The notes: generated by a model not told the origin, from the letters alone. Positions 9,230 to 18,245 are shown, numbered from the stretch's first letter. The stretch is 64,000 nt of DNA from Jeotgalibacillus marinus (GCF_040801915.1 NZ_JBFMIA010000002.1:248001-312000), one strand, 5' to 3'. Translations and numbers: made by a program.

Positions 9230-9967
9230 CTACGTTTTCGCAACACGTCTTGATCCTTTTGGTACAACCACATATTCTAACTTACGAAGTAAATAATCAG
9301 CCAGAATAGCCAATAAGGTCACAGGAATTGCTCCTGAAATTAAAAATGCATTATCAAATAATTGAATTCCTGTAAAAATCCAAACCCCTAGGCCACCTGC
9401 TCCAACCACATAGGCAAGAGCTGCTGTACCTATATTCAATACGACAGCCGTTCGAATACCTGCAAGGATCGAATAAGCTGAATTTGGAAGTTCGATGAGA
9501 ATTAAAATCTGATAAGGTGTCATCCCCATCCCTTTTGCAGCATCGATTAAATTTTTATCAATCGTGTCAAGACCGGCCACAGTGTTCCGAAAAATGGGTA
9601 GAATCGAATAAATGAACAGCGCAAAAACTGCCGTTTGAAAACCAATGCCCAAAACGCTGATCATGAGAGCGAGAACGGCCAGACTAGGGATCGTTTGTCC
9701 GAAATTAACGAGATTGGTAACAACCCATTCTGCTTTCTTGAACCTTGGGCGAGTAATGAGAATACCTGCTGGCACTGCAACAATAATGGCGAATATCGAG
9801 GAAACAAGCACAAGTTCAACATGCTGCCTTAATAGGACAAAAAACGTACTTGATTGACTAAAAATAGGAGTGAAATATTGATTATTAATCGCCCAGATAA
9901 AGAACAAGATCACCATCGCATAGATTAAAAATCTAACACTGTTGCCTATTAATTTTTTACTATTCAC
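9230..9967 (-). CDS. osmoprotectant ABC transporter permease
   Basis: A 245-residue permease with about six membrane segments and the loop with which such subunits contact the ATPase (DAAKGMGMTPYQILILIELPNS, the EAA motif). With the other permease at 10983-11636 it forms a heterodimeric channel for compatible solutes such as glycine betaine. GTG start with AAAGGGTG upstream; only 4 bp separate it from the ATPase gene, so translation is probably coupled. Confidence 0.9.
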   Translation of the reverse strand: MNSKKLIGNSVRFLIYAMVILFFIWAINNQYFTPIFSQSSTFFVLLRQHVELVLVSSIFAIIVAVPAGILITRPRFKKAEWVVTNLVNFGQTIPSLAVLALMISVLGIGFQTAVFALFIYSILPIFRNTVAGLDTIDKNLIDAAKGMGMTPYQILILIELPNSAYSILAGIRTAVVLNIGTAALAYVVGAGGLGVWIFTGIQLFDNAFLISGAIPVTLLAILADYLLRKLEYVVVPKGSRRVAKT

Positions 9968-9971
9968 CGAA

Positions 9972-10964
9972 TCACCCTTTCTGGGACACGGACAATTTCC
10001 CTTTTATTTCAAAATGAAGATACTTTTGTACAAGATCAATCGTAATCGAACCCATTTTCTCACCTTGGTCATTCGTTACGACCACTTGATCGGCTTCTTG
10101 ATTCATAAGCAGAGACAAAGTATTACGTAGATCCTGATGTACATTGATCGTTTTTGTATTTTTAATTGATTTATCAATTCGAGCTAGTCCAATAACCTCT
10201 TGTAAATTTTTAACGGTGTGCAAGCTTAAGCTCTTAATTGCACGATCTTTACCAAAGAATTGAGACACGAACTCGTTTTTAGGATGTGCTAGCATTTCTG
10301 AAGGTGTATCGAATTGCATGATTTCTCCATCACGTAAGAGCATGATTTTATCAGCCATTTTGAGTGCTTCATCGATATCATGACTAACAAATAAGATCGT
10401 TTTTTTCACTGTTTTTTGAATTTCCAAAAACTCATCTTGAATTTTTTCTCGAATGATTGGATCAAGTGCTCCGAACGGTTCATCCATTAACATAACAGGA
10501 GGATCAGCCGCAAGTGCGCGCACCACGCCGATACGCTGCTGTTGACCACCTGACATTTCATGTGGGTAGCGCTTACGGTAGTCTTCAGCGTCTAGACCGA
10601 TTAGTTTCATTAAGTAAATGAATCTTTCACGCTTCTCTTTTTTACTCCAACCAAGAAGATCAGGAACAATCATCACGTTTTCTTCTATTGTCATATTCGG
10701 GAAAAGTCCATTACTTTGAATGACGTAACCTATCTTTCTTCTTAATTCAATTGCATTTAAATCCATCGAATTTTCGTTATCAATAATGATCTCCCCATTT
10801 GAAATGGGCTCTAGTCGGTTGACCATTCTTAATAGAGTTGTTTTTCCGCAACCAGATGGACCAAGCAAGACCACAATTTTTCCTTGTTCAACGGTGAAAT
10901 TAACATCATTGACTGCTGTTGTATTTTCATTGTACTTTTTTGTTACATGATTAAACGATATCAT
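9972..10964 (-). CDS. osmoprotectant ABC transporter ATP-binding protein with CBS-like tail
   Basis: A 330-residue ATPase of the OpuCA/ProV class. Walker A is GPSGCGKTT (about residues 35-43), the signature is MSGGQQQR, Walker B is VMLMDEPFGALD, and the switch His is in FVSHDIDEAL. The tail after about residue 245 looks like one CBS-type segment (VHQDLRNTLSLLMNQEADQVVVTND), which in OpuC-type transporters senses ionic strength. It lies between the two permease genes. Confidence 0.9.
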   Translation of the reverse strand: MISFNHVTKKYNENTTAVNDVNFTVEQGKIVVLLGPSGCGKTTLLRMVNRLEPISNGEIIIDNENSMDLNAIELRRKIGYVIQSNGLFPNMTIEENVMIVPDLLGWSKKEKRERFIYLMKLIGLDAEDYRKRYPHEMSGGQQQRIGVVRALAADPPVMLMDEPFGALDPIIREKIQDEFLEIQKTVKKTILFVSHDIDEALKMADKIMLLRDGEIMQFDTPSEMLAHPKNEFVSQFFGKDRAIKSLSLHTVKNLQEVIGLARIDKSIKNTKTINVHQDLRNTLSLLMNQEADQVVVTNDQGEKMGSITIDLVQKYLHFEIKGKLSVSQKG

Positions 10965-10982
10965 TTTTTCACCTCTCTACAG

Positions 10983-11636
10983 TTAATCCACTAATCCTTT
11001 TGCCGTAAAATGTTTTTGAATCGTCAGTAAAATACCATCTGCAATAACCGCTAGCAATGCGACGGCCAGAGAACCACTAATGATTAAATAGTTGTCTCCT
11101 CTGCTGATCCCCTGCGTAATCAGAACACCTAGACCCCCGGCACCAATATACGCTGCTATGACGGCTATCCCAATATTAAGAACAACCGAAGTCCGTACAC
11201 CAGCCATAATGACAGGTAACGCATTCGGAATCTCAACTCGTAATAAACGTTGATGTGTTTTCATACCCATGCCAATCGCTGCATCACGCATTTCTGGATT
11301 GATGTTTTTAATAGCGGTATATGTATTACGAATAATCGGAAGCTGAGAATATAGTACAAGCGCGACAAAAGCCGGCAGGAAACCAATTCCTTGATTAATC
11401 AATGAAAAAATAGGAATCATCACACCAAATAGTGCTATGCTCGGAATCGTTAACGTAATCGAAGCAACTTGAAGAATTGTTCCTGCGAGGTATTCGTTTG
11501 TGGTCAAATAAATGCCAAGTGGGACACCGATTAATAGCGCAACAATAATTGCTAAAGTGACAAGTACAGCATGATCGATCGTCAATTCCAAAATACGAGG
11601 TGAATTTACCTCAAGAAATCGTAACCATTCCTCCAA
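10983..11636 (-). CDS. osmoprotectant ABC transporter permease
   Basis: A 217-residue permease, first gene of the importer operon, with about six membrane segments and an EAA loop (DAAIGMGMKTHQRLLRVEIPNALP). TTG start with AAAGGAG upstream. The order permease-ATPase-permease-binding protein resembles the YehWXYZ arrangement more than the B. subtilis OpuC order, so a Yeh-like choice of substrate is possible. Confidence 0.9.
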   Translation of the reverse strand: MEEWLRFLEVNSPRILELTIDHAVLVTLAIIVALLIGVPLGIYLTTNEYLAGTILQVASITLTIPSIALFGVMIPIFSLINQGIGFLPAFVALVLYSQLPIIRNTYTAIKNINPEMRDAAIGMGMKTHQRLLRVEIPNALPVIMAGVRTSVVLNIGIAVIAAYIGAGGLGVLITQGISRGDNYLIISGSLAVALLAVIADGILLTIQKHFTAKGLVD

Positions 11637-11895
11637 TGTAATAGCTCCTTTCTAGAGTTAGAAAAGTCCAGTAAAACCTAACCTTTCTGTATTACTTATA
11701 ACCAAAATAAAGAGCTGATAAGATCTTAAAAATCTAGCAACTCTATCTCTTAACCACTTAAAGTGTATCACAGTTTACATAATATTTATTGAATTTAAAA
11801 AAGAAGGGTGATATTGGAATGTTTTTGTTTCAGGAATGCACAGGGTGGTTGGTTTTTCACTAAATAAGCGTAACGGTCGTAAAAGGAGGTACAAA
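11637..11895. other. promoter-side region of the importer operon
   Basis: About 260 bp with no gene. It presumably carries the minus-strand promoter of the importer; no convincing -35/-10 pair could be fixed by eye. Confidence 0.4.
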
Positions 11896-11921
11896 ATAAA
11901 AAAAGAGCCCTTTTAAGCTCT
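11896..11921 (-). terminator. terminator after the gene relic
   Basis: On the minus strand AAGAGC and GGGCTCTT pair and are followed by a run of seven T, directly after the stop of the relic at 11921-12113. Confidence 0.65.
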
Positions 11922-12113
11922 TAATTCGGGCAATCTACATTAACCCCTGATGACGTTCCACACTTGTTTCCTTGGAAAAAATTATTGTCATCATCTTGAA
12001 TGTCAAAGGTAAAATTAAAGAATGCTCGATTGAAGAGGACTTTATTATCTTGAGAGTCCATATCAAACAAGATACCAACACCCTGATTACCTAAAACTTT
12101 ATTTAATAAAGTT
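11921..12113 (-). pseudogene. 3' remnant of an unknown gene
   Basis: An open frame of about 63 codons begins directly after a stop and has no proper start or ribosome site. It encodes an acidic, Phe/Asn-rich end (NRAFFNFTFDIQDDDNNFF, then CGTSSGVNVDCPN and stop) and keeps its terminator. It looks like the tail of a deleted gene, perhaps a spore-surface protein, but I cannot name the family. Confidence 0.4.
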
Positions 12114-12328
12114 TAACCGTTTTACCCCTTTGGAAATTATACTTTTGATCAAACTTTTTTATAAAAATTAACTATAAAAGCACCCATTTTGATCAATCTT
12201 TTTTCAAAACGTGTTCTTTTTCTTTCTATTAAAATCAACGTTTGTAAATTGCTTTTGATCAACAAAACCAACAGTAAAATCAGTTTGAGCGAGCATATAC
12301 CCGCTACCGCTGCTCTCACATTACATTT

Positions 12329-12372
12329 AAAAACCAAAAAACCTTCCAAATTTAGAAGGTTTTTTGGTTTTT
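12329..12372 (-). terminator. strong terminator of the gamma-SASP gene
   Basis: An almost perfect 17-bp inverted repeat, AAAACCAAAAAACCTTC against GAAGGTTTTTTGGTTTT, lies about 10 bp after the stop of the spore-protein gene. Confidence 0.85.
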
Positions 12373-12381
12373 TTGCTAATA

Positions 12382-12558
12382 TTATTGATTATTTCGTTTT
12401 TGTTGATTACGCTGTCTTGCACGCTCAGCATTTGATTGAGCTGGGTTTGTTTCAGCTCCAAATTCAGTACCATACTTTTGGTTATTCGATTCAGTAGCTT
12501 GCATTCGTTGACCCTTGGCTTGGTTACCATTTTTGTGATTTGGTTGTTTGTTTTTCAT
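12382..12558 (-). CDS. short gamma-type small acid-soluble spore protein
   Basis: 58 residues, rich in Asn and Gln, with the segment YGTEFGAETNPAQSN. The TEFGAETN core resembles the site cut by the germination protease GPR in gamma-type SASP (SspE). These proteins store amino acids in the spore core for use during outgrowth. Family members usually have two or three such repeats and are longer; this one has a single repeat. ATG start with GGAGG 8 nt upstream and a strong terminator follow, so the gene looks functional. Confidence 0.85.
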   Translation of the reverse strand: MKNKQPNHKNGNQAKGQRMQATESNNQKYGTEFGAETNPAQSNAERARQRNQQKRNNQ

Positions 12559-12730
12559 TGTCTATCGCCTCCAGAAGATTAATTTAACCTTTTTAAGATG
12601 AATGTATGTATGGAAAATTATTAAAAAACAATGAGTTTCCATCGTTTACAAGATGTCTTTAAGTATGGAAAACAACCGCTAGGGAAAAATAAGAATCAGT
12701 CTAAAAATTTGAAAGCTGGTGGATATAGTT

Positions 12731-13822
12731 ATGCCAAAGATCCTCTCTATCAGTACATATCAGCCCCCGTATGTGATTACACAACAAAATGCGGTGCGCT
12801 TAACGAGAGAATTATTTCAGGAGAACTACGAAGACATTGAACGATTGTTAAAAGTATTTGAAAACGGGGAAATTATAAAACGACACTTTTGTGTCCCAAT
12901 CGAATGGTTCGGTCAACCACATACACTAGAAGAACGTAATCATTTATACATAGAGCTTGCCACTACTTACGGAGTTGAGGCCATAAAAAAATGCTTACAA
13001 AATAAAATATTTTTATTAGAAAATATTGATCCCTCTTCAATTGATGCCATCATTTTTGTTTCCAGTTCGGGTTTCTCAACACCAAGTATAGACGCGAGAA
13101 TCATGAATCGTCTTCCATTTAATGACGAGTTAAAACGAGTGCCGATTTGGGGACTTGGCTGTGCGGGCGGTGCAAGTGGTTTAAGCCGTGCTTTTGACTA
13201 CTGCCTTGCACACCCAAAAGAAAAAGTACTGCTAGTATGTGTTGAATTGTGCAGTCTGACGTTTCAACGTGAAGACCATTCAAAAAGCAACTTAATAGGA
13301 GCGTCCCTCTTTTCTGACGGTGTAGCTTGTGCATTAGTATGTGGGGATGATGTTGACATTCCAATTCAAAAAGCGATTCCATCCATAATTGCCACCGCTT
13401 CAAAATGGATGCCTGACTCGGAAAATATCATGGGATGGGACATGAAAAACAACGGGCTTCATGTTGTCTTTTCTAAAAACATTCCTACGATTATACGAGG
13501 TTGGCTTGGGCCTTTTGTTCAGCAGTTTCTATCCACCCATAACAAGTCTGCACAGGATATCACCCATTTTGTTGCACATCCTGGAGGCAAAAAAGTGCTA
13601 GAAGCCTATGAAGAGACACTCGCCTTCGATCGATCTAAAACAGATGGATCCAGAGCAATTTTAGAGGAAAATGGGAACATGTCATCTCCTACCATTTTAT
13701 ATGTTCTCGAGCATTTTATGAAAAATCCATGTTCTAGTGGAGACACTGGGTTAATGGCTGCTCTTGGACCTGGTTTCAGTGGAGAACTTCTATTAATAGA
13801 ATGGAAAAATCAAGGAGGATAA
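12731..13822 (+). CDS. bpsA: type III polyketide synthase (BpsA/BcsA-like)
   Basis: A 363-residue chalcone-synthase-fold enzyme. The catalytic Cys is in GLGCAGG (residue 144), the His in FVAHPGGKKVLEAYEE and the Asn in ENGNMSSPT, completing the Cys-His-Asn triad. B. subtilis BpsA condenses fatty acyl-CoA with malonyl-CoA to alkylpyrones. ATG 12731 is preferred to an in-frame GTG at 12719, with GGTGG just upstream. The next gene starts 1 bp after the stop and is its usual methyltransferase partner, so the pair should make methylated alkylpyrones. Confidence 0.92.
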   Translation: MPKILSISTYQPPYVITQQNAVRLTRELFQENYEDIERLLKVFENGEIIKRHFCVPIEWFGQPHTLEERNHLYIELATTYGVEAIKKCLQNKIFLLENIDPSSIDAIIFVSSSGFSTPSIDARIMNRLPFNDELKRVPIWGLGCAGGASGLSRAFDYCLAHPKEKVLLVCVELCSLTFQREDHSKSNLIGASLFSDGVACALVCGDDVDIPIQKAIPSIIATASKWMPDSENIMGWDMKNNGLHVVFSKNIPTIIRGWLGPFVQQFLSTHNKSAQDITHFVAHPGGKKVLEAYEETLAFDRSKTDGSRAILEENGNMSSPTILYVLEHFMKNPCSSGDTGLMAALGPGFSGELLLIEWKNQGG

Positions 13823-13823
13823 T

Positions 13824-14372
13824 ATGCTATTTTTATTCATTATCGCGATGGTTTGTGTGCAAAGACTTATCGAACTATGGATTGCTAAAAGAAACGAAAA
13901 ATGGATGCTAGATAAAGGTGCTGTTGAAGCTGGTTCAAGTCACTACCCCTTCATGATTGCACTTCATGCGAGCTTTTTTCTAAGTTTACTGGTTGAGGTC
14001 ATATTGTTTGACCGAGCCATTTCACCTTCGTGGCAGTCGCTAATTACCTTGTTTTTACTCACACAAGCAGCCCGCATTTGGTGTTTACTGTCTCTTGGAC
14101 GGTTTTGGAATACAAAAATCCTCGTACTTCCACGGGCAGAGGTAGTCAAAAAAGGACCTTACAAATTCATCAGACACCCTAATTACTTAATCGTCACTAT
14201 GGAAATCCTTCTACTCCCCCTACTTTTCCAAGCATATTTTACAGCAATCGTTTTTTCACTATTAAATGTAGCTATGTTATCTGTGAGAATCCCTGAGGAA
14301 GAGAAGGCTTTAATGAAAGTAACCAATTATAATGAAATTTTTTTACATGCTAAAAAGGATAGTAGGATTTGA
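13824..14372 (+). CDS. bpsB: isoprenylcysteine-carboxyl-methyltransferase-like membrane protein (BpsB/YpbQ)
   Basis: A 182-residue membrane protein with four to five hydrophobic segments and the ICMT-family C-terminal block (VVKKGPYKFIRHPNYLIV, then an E-rich RIPEEEKALMK). In B. subtilis the YpbQ/BpsB partner O-methylates alkylpyrones made by BpsA. It starts 1 bp after the polyketide synthase stop, with AAGGAGG inside the end of that gene, so the two are co-translated. Confidence 0.88.
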   Translation: MLFLFIIAMVCVQRLIELWIAKRNEKWMLDKGAVEAGSSHYPFMIALHASFFLSLLVEVILFDRAISPSWQSLITLFLLTQAARIWCLLSLGRFWNTKILVLPRAEVVKKGPYKFIRHPNYLIVTMEILLLPLLFQAYFTAIVFSLLNVAMLSVRIPEEEKALMKVTNYNEIFLHAKKDSRI

Positions 14373-14384
14373 TGGAAATTACGC

Positions 14385-14545
14385 TGTTGATGTTGATTGA
14401 AATGGAATACCACGTTCGTTCGATACTTCCAAAAGATCAATTAACTGCTTTGTCCTCTATGCTAGTCGATCAAGTTTAAACACAACAACCGTATCATCAT
14501 TCCTCAAATAATCCGTTGTACACCGCTGAGGTTACGATGGAAACT
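14385..14545 (-). pseudogene. serine recombinase (resolvase) relic
   Basis: Read on the minus strand, a single frame gives YLRNDDTVVVFKLDRLA, a TAG stop, then RTKQLIDLLEVSNERGIPFQ, the central part of a Tn3-type resolvase (KLDRL, then NERGI-F). The catalytic N-terminus and the DNA-binding tail are gone. It marks a former mobile element between the polyketide pair and the DoxX genes. Confidence 0.65.
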
Positions 14546-14612
14546 AAAAAAGGAAACCTTTCGCAAACGATCCGGCATCTCAATTATTTATAAAATTGGG
14601 GTGCATTTTTTA

Positions 14613-14677
14613 TTGACACAAACATATCCTAATGTTAGGATATAATCACCCTAAGGTTAGGATATCTAATAATAGGA
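14613..14677 (+). promoter_or_regulatory. promoter with three nested inverted repeats upstream of doxX
   Basis: TTGACA (14613-14618) and TAGGAT (14636-14641) are 17 bp apart. A palindrome ATATCCTAATGTTAGGATAT (14624-14643) covers the spacer and -10. A second, CCTAAGGTTAGG (14649-14660), and a weaker third, ATCTAATAATAGGAT (14663-14677), follow. The layout fits cooperative repression, plausibly by the MarR protein encoded at 15320-15769. Confidence 0.65.
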
Positions 14678-14698
14678 TAATATAAGGAGGAAGTAACA

Positions 14699-15055
14699 AT
14701 GAATGTTTTATCAATTGTTATTCAAAGTATTTTAGGATTAGGATTCCTGATGTTCGGTCTAATGAAATTCGGCGCAAAGCAAATGGTAGATGAATTCAAT
14801 CGTTTTCGCTTGCCACAATGGTTTCGGGTTGTAACAGGTTTGGTTGAAATCATCGGGGCTGCTTTTATAATCGCCGGTATTTGGAATACTACATTTGCAG
14901 TTATAGGCGGTTTGTTAATATCTTTCACGATGGTCGGAGCCATTCTTACCCACCTACGTGTAAAGGATCCTGTATCAAAAGCAATGATGCCCATTATTTT
15001 ATTAATCTTGGGATTGATCGTTGTCGTTTTGAATTGGAGTTCCCTATTGGTGTGA
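14699..15055 (+). CDS. DoxX family membrane protein
   Basis: 118 residues with four hydrophobic segments (residues about 1-20, 44-62, 68-85, 95-115), the DoxX fold. In actinobacteria and bacilli such proteins join thiol-stress or quinone-linked redox complexes; the role here is not defined. AAGGAGG ribosome site. It sits behind the triple-palindrome promoter and upstream of a MarR regulator and a second DoxX gene. Confidence 0.85.
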   Translation: MNVLSIVIQSILGLGFLMFGLMKFGAKQMVDEFNRFRLPQWFRVVTGLVEIIGAAFIIAGIWNTTFAVIGGLLISFTMVGAILTHLRVKDPVSKAMMPIILLILGLIVVVLNWSSLLV

Positions 15056-15319
15056 GAGATGGAATTTTAAAAAAGTAATAGATTACAAATGAAGACTCGA
15101 AGCGTAAAATCGGAGGACTAAATGAAGAACTCCTCACCTGTCTTTAACCATATTTAAACGAGGACTAATCTATTCAACGTTTACGCATGAGGATCTTCCA
15201 AGAGCATATAATACTGGTGCACAGGAAAGATAAGGTGATACTACTGAAGTTAACGATCCTCCTTTGTACCGCAAACCAAGATAAATGTTATAGTGGTTAT
15301 TTGAAAGGAGGATACGTTT

Positions 15320-15769
15320 ATGTATCTAGGAGATGAACAAAGCCATCTTGATTTAAGACTATTTCGTGTCTGGTCGAAGGCTTCCAAAACCGTATTTGAT
15401 AACCTTACAGCAGATATTGACCGTTGTGGAATTAGTCGTGATCATTTTATGATTCTAGAACTTTTATATAGTAAAGGTCCCCATCCAGTCCAAAAAATTA
15501 GTGAAATTTTTTCTATCCCAAGTGGAAGCATCACGTACGTAGTAGATAAACTTGAAAAAAAAGAATTAGTAAAAAGACAACCTACACCAACGGATCGAAG
15601 AACCTCAAATGTGGTCCTTGCTGAAAAAGGAAAAATGCTATTTGACGAGATTTTTCCAAAACATGTTGAAACGATATCTCAAAATTTATCGTTTATCAAT
15701 AAAGAGGAGAAACAACAATTGATTCATTTACTAAAGAAAATTGGGCTTGGTGCTAAAGAATTAAAATAA
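15320..15769 (+). CDS. MarR family transcriptional regulator
   Basis: 149 residues with a winged helix in the middle (GPHPVQKISEIFSIPSGSITYVVDKLEKKELVKRQ, then PTPTDRRTSNVVLAEKG, the wing). It resembles the OhrR/HxlR-type MarR proteins that sense oxidants or quinones. A Cys (residue 34, DRCGISRDHFMIL) sits where one-Cys OhrR proteins carry their sensor, which suggests redox sensing. It precedes a DoxX gene by 23 bp and lies downstream of another, so it probably controls both. AAAGGAGG start site. Confidence 0.88.
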   Translation: MYLGDEQSHLDLRLFRVWSKASKTVFDNLTADIDRCGISRDHFMILELLYSKGPHPVQKISEIFSIPSGSITYVVDKLEKKELVKRQPTPTDRRTSNVVLAEKGKMLFDEIFPKHVETISQNLSFINKEEKQQLIHLLKKIGLGAKELK

Positions 15770-15792
15770 GTAAAGAAAGGAGAATGCTTTTT

Positions 15793-16143
15793 ATGAAGTG
15801 GGTTGTTCGTATTCTTCAAGCTCTCCTTATAGTTGCATTTGTTATGGCCGGTATAATGAAGCTAACTGGTAATGTAGATCAAGTAGAACTGTTTACGGAA
15901 ACTTTCGATTATTCTAAATCATTCATGTACTTTGTAGGTGTATGTGAAATTTTAGGAGCCCTTGGACTACTGATTGGATTTTGGAAGTCGAAGATTGCTT
16001 TACTTGCTTCTGGAGGATTAGTGTTACTCATGGGCGGTGCAGCATATTCGCATTTTAATGCGGGGCAAGGTTTTGAAGAAGCAATGCGTTCATTGGTCCT
16101 CTTCGTTTTAGGAATTGTTGTTTTTATTGGAAAGATAAAATAA
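15793..16143 (+). CDS. DoxX family membrane protein
   Basis: 116 residues, four membrane segments, DoxX-like (GVCEILGALGLLIGFWKSKIALLAS). It is distinct in sequence from the first DoxX protein at 14699-15055. ATG 15793 is preferred to ATG 15784 because AAAGGAG ends only 1 nt before the latter. It is co-transcribed with the MarR gene and ends before a good terminator. Confidence 0.85.
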   Translation: MKWVVRILQALLIVAFVMAGIMKLTGNVDQVELFTETFDYSKSFMYFVGVCEILGALGLLIGFWKSKIALLASGGLVLLMGGAAYSHFNAGQGFEEAMRSLVLFVLGIVVFIGKIK

Positions 16144-16184
16144 CATTTTTCACACAAAAGAAAAGGTATTCAAATAAAAAATTC

Positions 16185-16219
16185 AAGACATACAGCTCTG
16201 AACTGTATGTCTTTTTTAT
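16185..16219. terminator. bidirectional terminator
   Basis: AAGACATACAG and CTGTATGTCTT pair around CTCTGAA, with T-runs on both strands, between the DoxX gene and the convergent transporter. Confidence 0.85.
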
Positions 16220-16246
16220 TGTTCAATCAGGCGTATTTAAATATTC

Positions 16247-17434
16247 TTATGAAAGTAACTGAGGAATCCCATTGATAAGTGTATGGATACCCATATACGA
16301 CATCATCACGACAATGATTACACCGAAAATAGTCATCCACATTGGGTGTTTGTAATCTCCAACAATTTTTGTTTTATGTGCTGCAATAAGCATAATGCCT
16401 AGTGCCAATGGCAGGATGAGTCCGTTGACTGAACCAACAAGAATTAAAATCGTTACGGGTTGTCCTACAATCACAAAAACCGTCGTTGAAATGACAATAA
16501 AGCTGACAATGACTAGCTTTTCATATTTCTCCAAGATTGGACTAAACGTTTTAATAAAGGAAACAGACGTATAGGCTGCACCTACAACGGACGTTACAGC
16601 AGCTGCCCACATCACGACTCCAAAGATTTTATAGCCTATATTACCTGCTGCAAGCTGGAATACTGAAGCAGGGGGGTTGCTCGGATCAATTTGTAAACCT
16701 TGTGCCACAATACCAAACGTTGCAAGGAACAAGAAAATTCTCATAATCGAAGCAATTCCGATGGCAGAAACCGAAGCTTTCGTCACTTCTCTTATATTTT
16801 CTCTCCCTTTCAACCCAGCATCAAGTAAACGATGACCACCAGCAAAGGTAATGTAACCACCTACCGTTCCACCAACAAGTGTAACGATGGCAAAAAAATC
16901 AATCGTTTCAGGAATGAAGGTACGCGTCACAGCTTCACCAATCGGTGGTTGCGACTGGAACATGACAAAAATCGTCAAACCAATCATAAGAAAGCCGAGT
17001 ATTTGTGTGAAACGGTCCATCAGGCGCCCCGCTTCTTTCACTAAAAAGATTCCAACCGCAACAAGTCCGCTAAATAACGCACCCAATTCAGGAGAAACGC
17101 CAAATAACACATTGGTTCCTAGACCCGCTCCCCCGATGTTTCCGATATTAAACGCAAGTCCTCCCATGACGATTAATATTGCAAGAACATAACCTAACCC
17201 AGGCAATACATCATTGGCAATATCCTGTGTTCGTTTTTCAGAAATGGCGATGATACGCCAAATGTTCAACTGAGCCCCAATATCAATAATAATAGATATT
17301 AATATGACGAACCCAAAACTTGCTGCGAGCGTTTGAGTGAACGTTGTTGTTTGTGTTAAAAATCCCGGTCCGATCGCAGACGTCGCCATCAAAAAGGCTG
17401 CGCCAAGCAGGATACTACGATTCGATTGCTTCAT
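16247..17434 (-). CDS. NRAMP-like transporter linked to 5-oxoprolinase (YcsG-like)
   Basis: 395 residues, about 11 membrane segments, opening with FLMATSAIGPGFLTQTTTFTQ, close to the NRAMP-fold DPGN-type first helix but without the metal-binding Asp-Pro-Gly. It follows pxpA by 29 bp, as YcsG follows YcsF in B. subtilis. A role in moving 5-oxoproline or a related compound is inferred from this context, not from the fold. Confidence 0.8.
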   Translation of the reverse strand: MKQSNRSILLGAAFLMATSAIGPGFLTQTTTFTQTLAASFGFVILISIIIDIGAQLNIWRIIAISEKRTQDIANDVLPGLGYVLAILIVMGGLAFNIGNIGGAGLGTNVLFGVSPELGALFSGLVAVGIFLVKEAGRLMDRFTQILGFLMIGLTIFVMFQSQPPIGEAVTRTFIPETIDFFAIVTLVGGTVGGYITFAGGHRLLDAGLKGRENIREVTKASVSAIGIASIMRIFLFLATFGIVAQGLQIDPSNPPASVFQLAAGNIGYKIFGVVMWAAAVTSVVGAAYTSVSFIKTFSPILEKYEKLVIVSFIVISTTVFVIVGQPVTILILVGSVNGLILPLALGIMLIAAHKTKIVGDYKHPMWMTIFGVIIVVMMSYMGIHTLINGIPQLLS

Positions 17435-17463
17435 GCTATTTTCCCCATTTCAACAAAAGCTAA

Positions 17464-18225
17464 TTATTTACCAATTCCCGTCAATTCAATACCTTCTGCT
17501 TTTAATGTTTCATTGATTTGTTTTGCAAAGGTTAACGCATGCGCGCCGTCGCCATGAATACAAATCGTATCCGCTTTAATAGCTACATCGACACCTGTTG
17601 TAGCTTGTACTTTTTGTTCTTTGATCATGCGAACAACTTGCTCGACAGCTTGATTGTCATCTTCAATCAATGCATTTGCTTCTGTTCTAGAAGTCAGTTC
17701 ACCTGTTACTTGATAGGTGCGATCAGAAAAAACTTCACTGGCCGTTTTTAATCCTGCTTGCTCTCCCGCCAAGATAAGCTCTCCACCTGAAAGTCCAAAT
17801 AGCACAAGAGTTGAATCCACATCATAGACAGCTTTCGCAATCGCTTTTGCTAGATTACGATCACGCGCAGCCATGTTGTACAAGGCACCGTGAGGCTTTA
17901 CGTGTTGAAGTGTTGCGCCTGAAGCTTTTACAAAACCATTTAATGCCCCAATTTGATACACAACGAGGTCATAGACTTCTTCTGGTGTCATGGCTATATT
18001 CCTTCTACCAAATCCAACAACATCATTGAACCCAGGATGTGCACCTATTCCTACCCCTTTTTCTAAAGCAAGATTAACCGTTTTCTTCATCGTTGATGGG
18101 TCTCCAGCATGGAAACCACATGCGATATTCGCAGAGGTAACATAATTTAAAATGTCTTCATCGTTTCCCATTTTATATGCTCCAAAGCTTTCACCCATAT
18201 CACAGTTTAAATCAACTCGTAGCAT
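17464..18225 (-). CDS. pxpA: 5-oxoprolinase subunit A (LamB/YcsF family)
   Basis: About 253 residues. It contains the family blocks VDLNCDMGESFGAYKMGND, NIACGFHAGDP and VKPHGALYN, with conserved Asp/Glu and His residues. With PxpB and PxpC it opens 5-oxoproline to glutamate using ATP, removing a damage product of glutamate and glutamine. Several in-frame starts exist (TTG 18243, ATG 18231, ATG 18225); 18225 gives the usual family N-terminus and is 10 nt from AAGGG. It follows pxpC closely. Confidence 0.92.
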   Translation of the reverse strand: MLRVDLNCDMGESFGAYKMGNDEDILNYVTSANIACGFHAGDPSTMKKTVNLALEKGVGIGAHPGFNDVVGFGRRNIAMTPEEVYDLVVYQIGALNGFVKASGATLQHVKPHGALYNMAARDRNLAKAIAKAVYDVDSTLVLFGLSGGELILAGEQAGLKTASEVFSDRTYQVTGELTSRTEANALIEDDNQAVEQVVRMIKEQKVQATTGVDVAIKADTICIHGDGAHALTFAKQINETLKAEGIELTGIGK

Positions 18226-18245
18226 GTTCATTCTTCCCTTCAACC

